The notes beneath the pieces were generated by a model that saw only the letters and a program-made list of their open reading frames with translations, was not told where the DNA came from and searched no databases. Both the position numbers and the translations under genes were made by a program. Positions 36,373 to 44,311 of a stretch of 64,000 bases of DNA are shown one piece after another (the first letter of the stretch is position 1; each line of letters begins with the position of its first letter). Location: positions 806,001-870,000 of the forward strand of contig NZ_BOSH01000001.1 of NCBI RefSeq assembly GCF_018403245.1, written 5' to 3'. The DNA is from Paenibacillus sp. J2TS4 (GTDB lineage: Bacteria; Bacillota; Bacilli; Paenibacillales; NBRC-103111).

Positions 36373-37233
36373 ATGCAGGAGTGGTTGGAAGTGGCGTTGC
36401 GTACGCTTACGGCTGTCGTCATCTTATTTGTGCTGACCAAGCTGTTAGGAAAAAGACAAGTCACTCAGCTGTCGGTGTTTGAATATATAACGGGGATTAC
36501 GATAGGAAGTTTGGCCGCTTATATTTCCTTGGATCTTGAAGCTAAATGGTACTTGGGAATAGTTGCGCTGGCTGTTTGGGTGATGATTTCTTTTGGCATC
36601 GAGCTGCTGCAAATAAAAAGCAAATGGTTCAGAGACTTTATCGACGGCAGGGGAAGAGTTCTCATCAAAGATGGTAAAATAATGGAGGATAACTTGAAAA
36701 AGGAGCGCCTGTCCACGGACGAGCTGCTGGAGGAGCTGCGCAGAAAAAACGCCTTCCGGGTGGCCGATGTCGAATTCGCCGTAATGGAGCCAAGCGGAGA
36801 AATCAATGTGCTGCTTAAGCGGGAGAATCAGCCGATAACGCCGCGACACTTGGGCATCAAGGTAGGACCCGAGCAGGAACCGCAAACCGTCATTATGGAT
36901 GGCAAAAGAATGGACGAGCCGCTCGCTACTATGGGGTTAAGCCGCGAATGGCTGCAGACCGAGCTGGACAAGCTTGGGGTTGCGCTGGAGAATGTGTTTC
37001 TCGGCCAGGTAGATGCTTACGGGCAATTATTTGTAGATCTGTTTGACGATCAAATCCAGGTACCGGCGCCTTCGCAAAAGGCGGCACTGCTCGCGACCTT
37101 AAAAAAATGCGAGGCGGATATGGAGATGTTCGCGCTGTCTACGGATGATAAAGAGACGAAGCAAATGTATGAGTACTGCTCGGAAAAAATGCTGCGGGTG
37201 ATCGACGAGGTAAGGCCGCTTTTGATCGGGTAG
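36373..37233 (+). CDS. DUF421 membrane protein (YetF/YdfR-like)
   Basis: About 286 residues. Three N-terminal membrane segments (LTAVVILFVLTKLLGKRQ, YITGITIGSLAAYISLD, a third at about 60-80), then the family's cytoplasmic domain starting with RGRVLIKDGKIMEDNLKKE. GAGGGTGG precedes the ATG at 36373. In B. subtilis relatives are spore or stress-associated membrane proteins of unknown biochemistry. Single-gene unit. Confidence 0.87.
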   Translation: MQEWLEVALRTLTAVVILFVLTKLLGKRQVTQLSVFEYITGITIGSLAAYISLDLEAKWYLGIVALAVWVMISFGIELLQIKSKWFRDFIDGRGRVLIKDGKIMEDNLKKERLSTDELLEELRRKNAFRVADVEFAVMEPSGEINVLLKRENQPITPRHLGIKVGPEQEPQTVIMDGKRMDEPLATMGLSREWLQTELDKLGVALENVFLGQVDAYGQLFVDLFDDQIQVPAPSQKAALLATLKKCEADMEMFALSTDDKETKQMYEYCSEKMLRVIDEVRPLLIG

Positions 37234-37234
37234 T

Positions 37235-37275
37235 AAAAATCCAGGAGTTGTCGTTGAACCCGGACAAACTCCTGG
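37235..37275 (-). terminator. Terminator of the metal ABC operon
   Basis: On the minus strand CCAGGAGTTTGTC pairs with GACAACTCCTGG (one bulge) and is followed by ATTTTTA. It separates the operon from the convergent DUF421 gene. Confidence 0.65.
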
Positions 37276-37302
37276 AGGAATAAGAGATATTAAGGATTTT
37301 AT

Positions 37303-38268
37303 TCAATTTTTCGTCAAGCCGTCGTAAATCGTATCGATGTTCCACTTCATCATTTTGATATAAGTGTCTCCATCCTTTCCCGGGGCTCCCAGGGAATCGG
37401 TAAATATTTGGCCTCCAATCGGAACACCGGTATCCTTGGACACCATCTCCATGCTTCTCGGATCGACGCTCGTTTCTACGAAAAGAACGGGAACGTCTTT
37501 ATTGCGAATGAGGTCCACGATCGATTTAACCTGAGCCGGAGTTCCTTGATTTTCAGCGTTAATTTCCCAAATGTACCCGGCCTCAAAGCCATAAGCTTCG
37601 CTGAAATATTTGAAGGCCCCTTCGCTTGTCACGAGGAATCTTTTGTCCTGGGGAATCTCGTTAAAGCGGTCTACTGCTTCTTCATGCAGCTTCTCGAGCT
37701 CCGCTAAATAGGCGCCCGCATTATTCTTATACTCAGTCTCATGGTCCGGGTCGATTTGAATTAACGCATCCCGGATATTCTCCACATATTTCATGCCATT
37801 ACGGACGTTGAGCCAGGCGTGCGGGTCCATTTCTCCTTCATTGCCGGTCGAAGTTAAATATTTGGCTTCGACGCCTTCGCTGACCCGGAATACGGGGGCA
37901 TTCTCGCCCGTTTTTTTAGTCGTTTCGAGCAGCTTCTCGAACCAGGAATTACCGGCTTCCAGATTCATTCCGTTATAAAAAACTGCATCCGCATCCGCTG
38001 TATTCTTAACGTCCGCCGGCAGGGGATCGTATTCATGCGGATCGGAGCCGACAGGGGCGAGGCTGACCACTTCTACCCGATCCCCGCCAACATTAAGGAC
38101 CAGATCGTAAATGATGGAATAAGTGGCCACTACCTTAAGCTTGCCACCCGTTGGTTTGGAGCCTTCGCCCGATCCATCGGAAGAGGGCTGCTTCCCGCCT
38201 GCGGAGCATCCCGCAATAAGCAATAGGGCTAATACAAAAATAGTCAGTTTACGAATCGTTAATTTCAT
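37303..38268 (-). CDS. Metal-binding lipoprotein of a Mn/Zn ABC importer
   Basis: About 321 residues with lipobox LLLIAGC. Cluster A-I metal ligands are visible: His in DPHEYDPL, His in DPHAWLNV, Glu in TSEGAFKYFSEAYG and Asp in TDSLG. Glu at the third position is typical of the Mn/Fe (PsaA/MntA) branch rather than ZnuA, which has His. GGGGG precedes the ATG at 38268; the frame extends upstream but without coding signal. Last gene of an ATPase-permease-binding-protein operon. Confidence 0.88.
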   Translation of the reverse strand: MKLTIRKLTIFVLALLLIAGCSAGGKQPSSDGSGEGSKPTGGKLKVVATYSIIYDLVLNVGGDRVEVVSLAPVGSDPHEYDPLPADVKNTADADAVFYNGMNLEAGNSWFEKLLETTKKTGENAPVFRVSEGVEAKYLTSTGNEGEMDPHAWLNVRNGMKYVENIRDALIQIDPDHETEYKNNAGAYLAELEKLHEEAVDRFNEIPQDKRFLVTSEGAFKYFSEAYGFEAGYIWEINAENQGTPAQVKSIVDLIRNKDVPVLFVETSVDPRSMEMVSKDTGVPIGGQIFTDSLGAPGKDGDTYIKMMKWNIDTIYDGLTKN

Positions 38269-38339
38269 AGGATGACCCCCCAGCATGATGAAAATGAATT
38301 GGAATAAGAAAAGGTATGGAATGAATGGGCCTGTTGAGC

Positions 38340-39203
38340 TTATCCGTTCAGCATCGCTCTTTTGCGCCGAGCGCGCATAGATCGAATAAGCAGCCCTTGC
38401 TTGGGCGAGAAAATAAACGCTGCGAAGAAAATGACCGTAGCAACAATGACAATGCTGGCGCCGGAGGCCAGATTGTACACGTAGCTGAAATACATGCCGG
38501 CAATAGACGAGATGACCCCAAACAAGGACGATAGGTACAGCATGATCCACAGCCGGTCGGTAAGCAGGTAGGCGGTGGCCGCTGGAGTAATGAGCATGGC
38601 GACGACCAGAATAATTCCTACCGTTTGCAGGGAAGCAACGGTGACCATCGTCAACAAGGTCATCAGAATATAATGGATCAATCGGTTCGGTAAGCCATAG
38701 GCCGCGGACATGGTCGGATCGAAGGTGCTGACGAGCAGTTCTTTATAGAACAAATAGATGGTGCCGATAACGACAATTCCAATGATCAGTGTGAACCACA
38801 TTTCAGAAGAACGGACCGCCAGCACGTTGCCGAACAGAATGTGATACAAATCTGTGCTGCTTTTTAACATGGTGATCAAAATGATTCCGAGAGCAAAGGC
38901 GAAGGTGAACATGATCCCGATCGAGATATCGTTCTTGATCCGGCTGTTTTGGCTGACGAAGCCGATGCCCACCGCCGTCAGAATCCCGGTAATGACCGCG
39001 CCGATAAAAAAATTAATGCCCAGCATGTAAGAAATAGCAACTCCCGGGAGAACGGCGTGAGAGATAGCGTCCCCCATCAAAGCCATTCCGCGAAGGATAA
39101 TGAAGCAGCCGATCACTCCGCAGATGATTCCAACCATAATCGAAGTAAGGAGTGCCTTTTGCATAAATCCATAATGGACAATGGCGTCGATAAACTCGAT
39201 CAT
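38340..39203 (-). CDS. Mn/Zn ABC importer permease
   Basis: 287 residues and about eight membrane segments, ABC-3 family (GDAISHAVLPGVAISYMLG; LQTVGIILVVAMLITPAATAYLL). Its ATG overlaps the stop of the ATPase gene by four bases, so translation is coupled. Forms the channel for the metal delivered by the lipoprotein downstream. Confidence 0.92.
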   Translation of the reverse strand: MIEFIDAIVHYGFMQKALLTSIMVGIICGVIGCFIILRGMALMGDAISHAVLPGVAISYMLGINFFIGAVITGILTAVGIGFVSQNSRIKNDISIGIMFTFAFALGIILITMLKSSTDLYHILFGNVLAVRSSEMWFTLIIGIVVIGTIYLFYKELLVSTFDPTMSAAYGLPNRLIHYILMTLLTMVTVASLQTVGIILVVAMLITPAATAYLLTDRLWIMLYLSSLFGVISSIAGMYFSYVYNLASGASIVIVATVIFFAAFIFSPKQGLLIRSMRARRKRAMLNG

Positions 39204-39946
39204 AGGCTCACCCCCAGTTCTTTCATGAACGAAAATTCACCGCGATAGGCTTTGGCCAGAATGTCCGGCCGGAAGACGTCCTCCACCGGTCCAAAACCGA
39301 CCAGCTCCCGGTTGAGCAGAATCAGTTGGTTAAAATAAGAGCTCGCTTTGTTCAGGTCATGATGGACGACGATGATCGTTTTGCCGCTTTCCTTCAAATG
39401 CTTGAGGATCGATATGATGGTCTCCTCACTGGCTAAATCTACACCGACAAAAGGCTCGTCGAGGAAAAAGATTTCCGATTGCTGAGCCAGCGCTCTGGCC
39501 AGGAATACCCGCTGCTGCTGGCCTCCCGACAGCTCGCCGATCTGCCTTTGGCTAAAGGCCTCCATCCCTACTCTTTCCAGACAGTGATAGGACCAATCCC
39601 GGTCCGATTTCTTGGGCCGCTTGAACAAGCCGAGCTTCGGGTAGGTTCCAAGAAGGACGGTATCCAGCACGGTTATCGGGAACGTCCAATCGATATCATT
39701 GCGCTGGGGGACGTAGGCGATCTGCTTGCGGATTTCGGCGATCGTCCTGTCAAAAAACGTGACATCCCCCTTATCTCTTGGAATTAAATTAAGCAGTGCT
39801 TTGAGTAAGGTCGATTTACCGGCTCCGTTAGGGCCAATGATTCCGACCAGATTCCCCGGCGCAAGCGTGAAGCTTATATCTTTAATCGCTTCGTTTCCAT
39901 GATAGGAAACGTAAAGATGCTGTACGGATATGGCTGAAGTCATCAT
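39200..39946 (-). CDS. Mn/Zn ABC importer ATP-binding protein
   Basis: 248 residues: Walker A GPNGAGKSTLL, signature LSGGQQQRVFLARAL, Walker B IFFLDEPF, switch His in VVHHDL. First gene of the operon, preceded by a leader of about 210 bases and the promoter/operator at 40161-40204. Confidence 0.93.
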   Translation of the reverse strand: MMTSAISVQHLYVSYHGNEAIKDISFTLAPGNLVGIIGPNGAGKSTLLKALLNLIPRDKGDVTFFDRTIAEIRKQIAYVPQRNDIDWTFPITVLDTVLLGTYPKLGLFKRPKKSDRDWSYHCLERVGMEAFSQRQIGELSGGQQQRVFLARALAQQSEIFFLDEPFVGVDLASEETIISILKHLKESGKTIIVVHHDLNKASSYFNQLILLNRELVGFGPVEDVFRPDILAKAYRGEFSFMKELGVSL

Positions 39947-39987
39947 TAATCACCTCAAATTCTACACGTATTTCTGTAGGGTCATTT

Positions 39988-40090
39988 TAAAATATAAGAA
40001 AGTATAAGTTTTCACCTTATACCTGTTCTTATATTTCATCGGTAAACGCACCAGTCCAAAGGACGGCGATAGCCGTTTATCCTTGTATAA
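39988..40090 (+). repeat. Diverged copy of the terminator-ended repeat, antisense in the metal-operon leader
   Basis: AATATAAG pairs with CTTATATT, followed by GGTAAACGC and a hairpin GGACGGC-GATA-GCCGTTT, in the same order as at 36114-36227. It lies on the strand opposite to the operon leader 39947-40155. Confidence 0.45.
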
Positions 40091-40160
40091 CATATTAACA
40101 ATCATTTGCCTTCGCCACATTTCTTTCGGAAAGGAATACAATGTGTCCAAATGAAAGAAA

Positions 40161-40204
40161 GTTTCCTTAGGTAAAATTTTAAAGGCGATTGGTTTTCTTG
40201 TCAA
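40161..40204 (-). promoter_or_regulatory. Promoter of the metal importer with MntR-like operator
   Basis: On the minus strand TTGACA (40204-40199), exactly 17 bp, then TAAAAT (40181-40176). Immediately downstream lies TTTACCTAAGGAAAC (40175-40161), close to the MntR box of Bacilli as I recall it (TTTGCnTnAGGGAAAC-like). A repressor bound there would block initiation when manganese is plentiful. This supports Mn as the cargo. Confidence 0.7.
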
Positions 40205-40260
40205 TAAGAATTGCTCAAAAAAATGTTCTTAAAAACGTCAAGACTGTGCCCTTCATTTGG

Positions 40261-40290
40261 TTGACGATTGCAAATAGGTTATACTACAAT
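40261..40290 (+). promoter_or_regulatory. Probable promoter of the ResA-like gene
   Basis: TTGACG (40261-40266), 18-bp spacer, TACAAT (40285-40290). Confidence 0.55.
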
Positions 40291-40374
40291 CCATAGTGTA
40301 TGAGAGTTGAAACGGTTGAATCCACGGCAGCGGAACAAGGCGGGTCAGGATCAACGAAAGGAGAGGACAGAGCT

Positions 40375-40905
40375 ATGAAGAAATATAGAAAATGGATACA
40401 GATCGGGATATTATCCGTTTTTGTCGTATTGGGCGCGGTGACGATCGCGGGCACATTCTCGGCTAGTGGCAGTCTGGCCAAGGAAGGCAATCAGGCTCCC
40501 GAGTTCACGCTGTATGATTTAAACGGGCAGAAGCATTCCCTGAGCGACTTTCGGGGGAAAGCGGTCATCGTTAATTTTTGGGGGACATTCTGTCCGCCTT
40601 GCAAGAATGAAATGCCGGCCATCCAGAATCAATATGATAAATGGAAGGATCAGGGGCTGGAAGTCCTTGGCCTGAATCTGGGTGAATCCAAGGTGACGAT
40701 AGACAGCTTCGTCAGACAAGAGGGGATTCGCTTCCCGGTTCTGATGGATCGGAATTTGGATACGGCCAGCAATAAATATAACGTCACCCGCTATCCGACG
40801 ACGTTCTTTGTCCGGCCGGACGGTGTCATTCATAAAGTGTTCGTCGGAGAAATGAACGAACAGATTATTGAAGGATTTGTCAGGGAGATTATGCCAGCCA
40901 AATAA
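40375..40905 (+). CDS. resA: Membrane-anchored thiol-disulfide oxidoreductase, ResA-like
   Basis: About 176 residues: an N-terminal signal anchor (residues 10-30), then a TlpA/AhpC-like thioredoxin fold with active site FWGTFCPPCKNEMP near residue 72 and the cis-Pro motif YPTTFFV. ResA keeps apocytochrome c haem-site cysteines reduced outside the membrane. AAAGGAGAGG precedes the ATG. The downstream gene is a membrane fusion, not the cytochrome-biogenesis resBC pair, so the role could be more general. Confidence 0.83.
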   Translation: MKKYRKWIQIGILSVFVVLGAVTIAGTFSASGSLAKEGNQAPEFTLYDLNGQKHSLSDFRGKAVIVNFWGTFCPPCKNEMPAIQNQYDKWKDQGLEVLGLNLGESKVTIDSFVRQEGIRFPVLMDRNLDTASNKYNVTRYPTTFFVRPDGVIHKVFVGEMNEQIIEGFVREIMPAK

Positions 40906-40924
40906 GCAGGAAAGAGCCGGGGCG

Positions 40925-42340
40925 ATGAATGGGATTATTTATATCGTTTTATTTTTAGTCAGCTTTGTTTATATGGGACTGGAAATGGCGGCGGGGAGAA
41001 TAGTAACCCCCTATTTTGGGAGCTCGGTGTATACATGGGGGGCCGTTATTTCCGTCTTTTTAATTGGCTCGAGCCTGGGTTACTGGATCGGGGGGAGAGG
41101 AGCGGACTCGCCGCGCAATCGGTTGTGGCTATCATTCTATATGTCAGCGGCGGCTGTTTCTATTGCATTTCTTCCGATGGCGGCGGCTTTGATCCTGCCT
41201 CCGCTGCAGACACTTCCCGAGCCTTATGGAATATTGGCAGGTACGGTTGGGTTGTTTATTGTTCCCAACCTTTTTCTAAGCGCGGTTATTCCCGGGATGA
41301 CCAAAATCGGTCTAACTACCCAGTTTACCGGGCAAAAAATCGGTTCTTATTATACGATTTCCGCGATAGGCAGTATTGTCGGAACAATGGTCACCACATT
41401 TGTCCTTCTGCCGGCGATAAGCGTCGCAGGGATTATTATGGTGAATCTGGCCCTGCTCATTCTGGCTCTGTTCCTGTTCCGAACAAGAGATTCGTGGGTT
41501 AAAGCGGCCTCCTCATTAGGACTGGGTCTGCTCTGCCTTATCCCTCTAATTCCGCAAACCCAGGTCTCCTTCGCGCAGGCCAAGCTGGTTGCCCACGTCT
41601 CCAGCCCTTATCAGGAGCTGTACATTACGGAAAGGGAATCCTACAGGGAACGTCCGGGCCATTACCGGTTTTTGCAGTTCAGTCAGGGAGGCTATCAGGG
41701 CGGAATCGATTTGAATCAGCCCGACGCTTTATTGTTTCCGTATACCCGGATGCTGCTGGACCTGCTGATGGGACATCATCCCGATTCGCGTACCGTCTAT
41801 ATGATTGGCCACGGCATCGGAACCCTTACGAGCCGAATCGATGCGATGGGCAAGCAAATCGAAGCCGCCGAAATTGACGGGAAGGTGCTGGAAGTGAGCC
41901 GCCAATATTTTGGCTATGAGGGAGGGCATGTTGAGGTTGGGGACGGAAGAATGCTGCTTGGAAGGAAGCCGGATCGCTCGCAGGATGTTATTCTGGTCGA
42001 TGCGTATAACGGAGGCTCCATTCCGTTTCATTTGACGACAAGCCAGTTCTTTCAGATGACGTCCCGCAAGCTGCGGGATGATGGACTGCTATTAATGAAC
42101 GTTATCGGACAAGCTTCAGACGACGAGTTCGTCGAATCGGTCTATGCAACCGTTCGCAGTATTTACCCCTATGCTGTCGTCTATGCCGCCGATCCGGGCT
42201 CGCCGGACAGGCAAAATTTATACATTGCCGCCAGTCCTCAGCCGCTGGACCCTATTACTCTGGAGGGAGTTCAGGAAATTCACGTCGGCCTCGGAACGGT
42301 CATTACGGATGAGAAGACTCCGTTCGTGACAGGCAACTGA
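40925..42340 (+). CDS. Membrane-fused spermidine-synthase-like protein
   Basis: About 471 residues. The N-terminal ~200 residues hold about six membrane segments of the MFS-like module found fused to SpeE domains (MGLEMAAGRIVTPYFGSSVYTWGA). The C-terminal half is a Rossmann methyltransferase-like SpeE domain with MIGHGIGT in place of the usual GGGDG, VEVGDGR, and VDAYNGG at the position of the catalytic Asp. The altered nucleotide loop makes true aminopropyl transfer doubtful. Twenty bases after the ResA-like gene, so probably co-transcribed. Confidence 0.82.
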   Translation: MNGIIYIVLFLVSFVYMGLEMAAGRIVTPYFGSSVYTWGAVISVFLIGSSLGYWIGGRGADSPRNRLWLSFYMSAAAVSIAFLPMAAALILPPLQTLPEPYGILAGTVGLFIVPNLFLSAVIPGMTKIGLTTQFTGQKIGSYYTISAIGSIVGTMVTTFVLLPAISVAGIIMVNLALLILALFLFRTRDSWVKAASSLGLGLLCLIPLIPQTQVSFAQAKLVAHVSSPYQELYITERESYRERPGHYRFLQFSQGGYQGGIDLNQPDALLFPYTRMLLDLLMGHHPDSRTVYMIGHGIGTLTSRIDAMGKQIEAAEIDGKVLEVSRQYFGYEGGHVEVGDGRMLLGRKPDRSQDVILVDAYNGGSIPFHLTTSQFFQMTSRKLRDDGLLLMNVIGQASDDEFVESVYATVRSIYPYAVVYAADPGSPDRQNLYIAASPQPLDPITLEGVQEIHVGLGTVITDEKTPFVTGN

Positions 42341-42342
42341 TT

Positions 42343-42526
42343 TTCCGAAGGCCTGTCCGGTATAAGGAGCTTATGGTTTGAACGGGGTCCCCGAAAAGTA
42401 AATGAATTTCGCTACGAAGCCTATCCTCACTTTTTGGGGAAGGAGTATGATGTTTGAAGCTTCGGAGGCACTTTCCTTCGGAATGGAATGAGAGCAATTC
42501 TTTAGTGCCACTTATATAGATTGTTG
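42343..42526 (+). repeat. Structured intergenic repeat, copy B
   Basis: Starts two bases after the stop codon of the preceding gene. Outer inverted repeat TTCCGAAGG (42343-42351) / CCTTCGGAA (42476-42484); inner CCCCGAAAAGT / ACTTTTTGGGG; tail CTTTAGTGCCACTTATATAG shared with copies C and D. Confidence 0.85.
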
Positions 42527-42565
42527 AAGAGAAAAGGTTACCGAATAAAGGAGGGGCTACCTGGA

Positions 42566-43108
42566 ATGATAAGGCGATCTACTGCGGCCTTCGTCTGGGC
42601 CGTTATGTTAATAGCAGCGATGCTGACCGGATTCACGGCGGTTTCTTATGCAGAGACAGCGGAAACGGCAGAGACAGGGGAAGAAGAAGGGATTTATGTA
42701 TCCAGCGTCTCATTGAGCGATGTGTATGTTAAAACACGGACACCGTACTACGTCAAAGTATTCGAGGGTGGAGTGACGCCGGGAACCGGCAAGAGCGAGC
42801 TGTCGATTGCCGAAGCCGAAGTGAGCGTCGTCATGACCAAAGGCTCGCATGAAATCAAGCAGGAGCTCACCAGCATCAGTGAGGAAGGCTATCAAGGAGA
42901 AGTCACTTTTCCTGAAGCTGGCCTGTGGAACATCGTCATAACGGCGGCCGATCCCCATCAAGCCGGCCAGGCCGATGTTTTTGAAATGGAGCTTAACGTC
43001 AAGGAAAAGAACAATGAGACAACTTATTTGTGGATCGGATTAATGACGCTGTTTGCTGTAGTGATCATCTATGTTTTGTTTAGAATTCGCCGATTGTTAA
43101 GGAAATGA
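42566..43108 (+). CDS. YtkA-like secreted/membrane protein
   Basis: About 180 residues: signal peptide ending near VSYAETA, a beta-rich extracytoplasmic domain with GYQGEVTFPEAGLWNIVI (the YtkA/FixH-type signature), and a C-terminal membrane segment followed by RIRRLLRK. AAAGGAGGGG precedes the ATG at 42566. Relatives occur with copper or cytochrome-oxidase genes; a periplasmic copper-handling role is possible but unproven here. Confidence 0.65.
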   Translation: MIRRSTAAFVWAVMLIAAMLTGFTAVSYAETAETAETGEEEGIYVSSVSLSDVYVKTRTPYYVKVFEGGVTPGTGKSELSIAEAEVSVVMTKGSHEIKQELTSISEEGYQGEVTFPEAGLWNIVITAADPHQAGQADVFEMELNVKEKNNETTYLWIGLMTLFAVVIIYVLFRIRRLLRK

Positions 43109-43261
43109 TCTGCTCGCTTGCGACGGGTCATAGGGAAGCAGAATCCTGTCGATGAAAGTGATAGCCATAATTGAAATAATAAGCCGTTGAATGAAACGGT
43201 AAGTTATACGATAAAGCTTTGATGAAGCGAAAAGCAATGATGTGATAGTCATCATGCAGCG

Positions 43262-43313
43262 AAAAAGCCCCGTCCTGTGCCTTATTAGAGGCCAGGGACG
43301 GAGCTTTTTTTAA
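43262..43313 (+). terminator. Terminator of the YtkA-like gene
   Basis: AAAGCCCCGTCC pairs with GGACGGAGCTTT across a 20-base loop, followed by seven T residues. Confidence 0.85.
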
Positions 43314-43580
43314 TTATTTTATAAAAATCGTTATCGGAAAATTTCGACGGTAAAAGCAGGTTTTTGATCGGATATCAAGGACTCCGAAGGCGTTTATCCT
43401 TGTGCTGGAGGTGAGGGCAGGTCTCTCTCCTCTTCATGATAAGTAAGCATTGTCTAGGAGAAACGCCCGGCCTACTCGGTTTGAAAGTACACCTGGCACA
43501 TCTGTCATTATTCACGAATCCGGGTATCTTTACGATTTCCCGTGTGGCTAAAACATACGGCTTTACCGAATTTTGCGGTT

Positions 43581-43765
43581 GAATGCAAAAATACAGTCGA
43601 TGGCTAACTTTTGATCTTATTTCGGCAGATCTACTGCAATAATACAGTGGATTGAGCTATGGGGGGCTAAAAATGGCTGAAACGAAGAAATTTACTGCAT
43701 TTTTGCAGGCGATGATAGAAATAGAGCTGATTCCGATCCAAAGTAATGCATTTCTGCATTCGATA
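43581..43765. repeat. Palindrome array 4 (four TGCA-type units)
   Basis: ATGCAAAAATACAGT, ACTGCAATAATACAGT, ACTGCATTTTTGCAG and ATGCATTTCTGCAT at about 45-60 bp spacing. Linkers (ACTTTTGATCTTATTTCG, then ACGAAGAAAT, then GATTCCGATC.AAAGTA) align in order with array 1. The 43314-43848 stretch contains nothing else except a fragment like the terminator-ended repeat at about 43380-43415. Confidence 0.7.
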
Positions 43766-43848
43766 GTCAGTGATAATTCAGTTTGCTGTTTATTGCGGCG
43801 GTTTTGGATTCTTGGAGTAATAATAAGATTATAATATGTAAAAGATGT

Positions 43849-43897
43849 TTGACATAATTTCCGGATTATTGTATTCTTTTGTCAAATAAGTTTGACA
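43849..43897 (+). promoter_or_regulatory. Promoter and autoregulatory operator of the XRE gene
   Basis: TTGACA (43849-43854), 17 bp, TATTCT (43872-43877). Immediately downstream is the perfect palindrome TGTCAAA-TAAG-TTTGACA (43880-43897). A third TTTGACA half-site overlaps the -35 box at 43848-43854. The layout fits repression by the small HTH protein encoded 20 bp downstream. Confidence 0.8.
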
Positions 43898-43917
43898 TTT
43901 GAGGGAAGGAGTCTGCC

Positions 43918-44118
43918 GTGGAAAACAGGATCAGAGAATTGCGTAAAGCGATGGGAATGTCACAGGATGATTTGGCCAAAGCCTGCAGTGTTTCCCGGCA
44001 AACCATCAACGCAATCGAGAATGACAAGTACGATCCGAGCCTGGCTCTGGCGTTTCAGCTCGCGGCTGTGCTAGGGATTACTGTGGATGCCTTGTTTGCA
44101 TGGCCCGGCAAGCAGTAG
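43918..44118 (+). CDS. Small XRE-family HTH regulator
   Basis: 66 residues, almost only the HTH: ELRKAMGMSQDDLAKACSVS and RQTINAIENDKYDPSLALAF, the Cro/CI fold as in short YvaO-like repressors. The start is GTG at 43918 after AAGGAG. It probably represses its own operon through the palindrome at 43880. It heads a three-gene unit with a 53-codon gene and a four-helix membrane protein, a common regulator/membrane-protein pairing in Bacilli. Confidence 0.9.
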   Translation: MENRIRELRKAMGMSQDDLAKACSVSRQTINAIENDKYDPSLALAFQLAAVLGITVDALFAWPGKQ

Positions 44119-44133
44119 TTCCGCTGATACTAA

Positions 44134-44295
44134 GTGAACGAGTTGAAGATTAAAGAATGGATGCGCCGGCTCATTATGAAACTTGATGAAACTTTATTGC
44201 TGCTCGATAGATTAACAACAGCCGGAGGGGAATACTCTTCTTTCCCGGAACAGGTTTATGCGCAAGAAGCGGATTATCGGCAGTGGACTATTTAG
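44134..44295 (+). CDS. Small unrecognised protein between XRE and membrane-protein genes
   Basis: A 53-codon frame from GTG at 44134 to TAG at 44293-44295. Residues include LKIKEWMRRLIMKLDETLLL and later GGEYSSFPEQVYAQ; composition is protein-like and amphipathic. Its stop codon abuts the AGGAAGG ribosome site of the next gene, suggesting coupling. An internal ATG (44176) could start a 39-residue product. No clear ribosome site precedes the GTG. Function unknown. Confidence 0.4.
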   Translation: MNELKIKEWMRRLIMKLDETLLLLDRLTTAGGEYSSFPEQVYAQEADYRQWTI

Positions 44296-44311
44296 GAAGG
44301 GATGTCTGCCC

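Noticed and set aside
39962..40204. 80-codon minus-strand frame upstream of the metal ATPase
   Set aside because: It begins at the -35 box of the promoter, so the mRNA would not contain its start; it reads through repeat sequence.
43652..43834. 60-codon plus-strand frame before the XRE gene
   Set aside because: It is a translation of palindrome array 4 and does not reach a sensible end.
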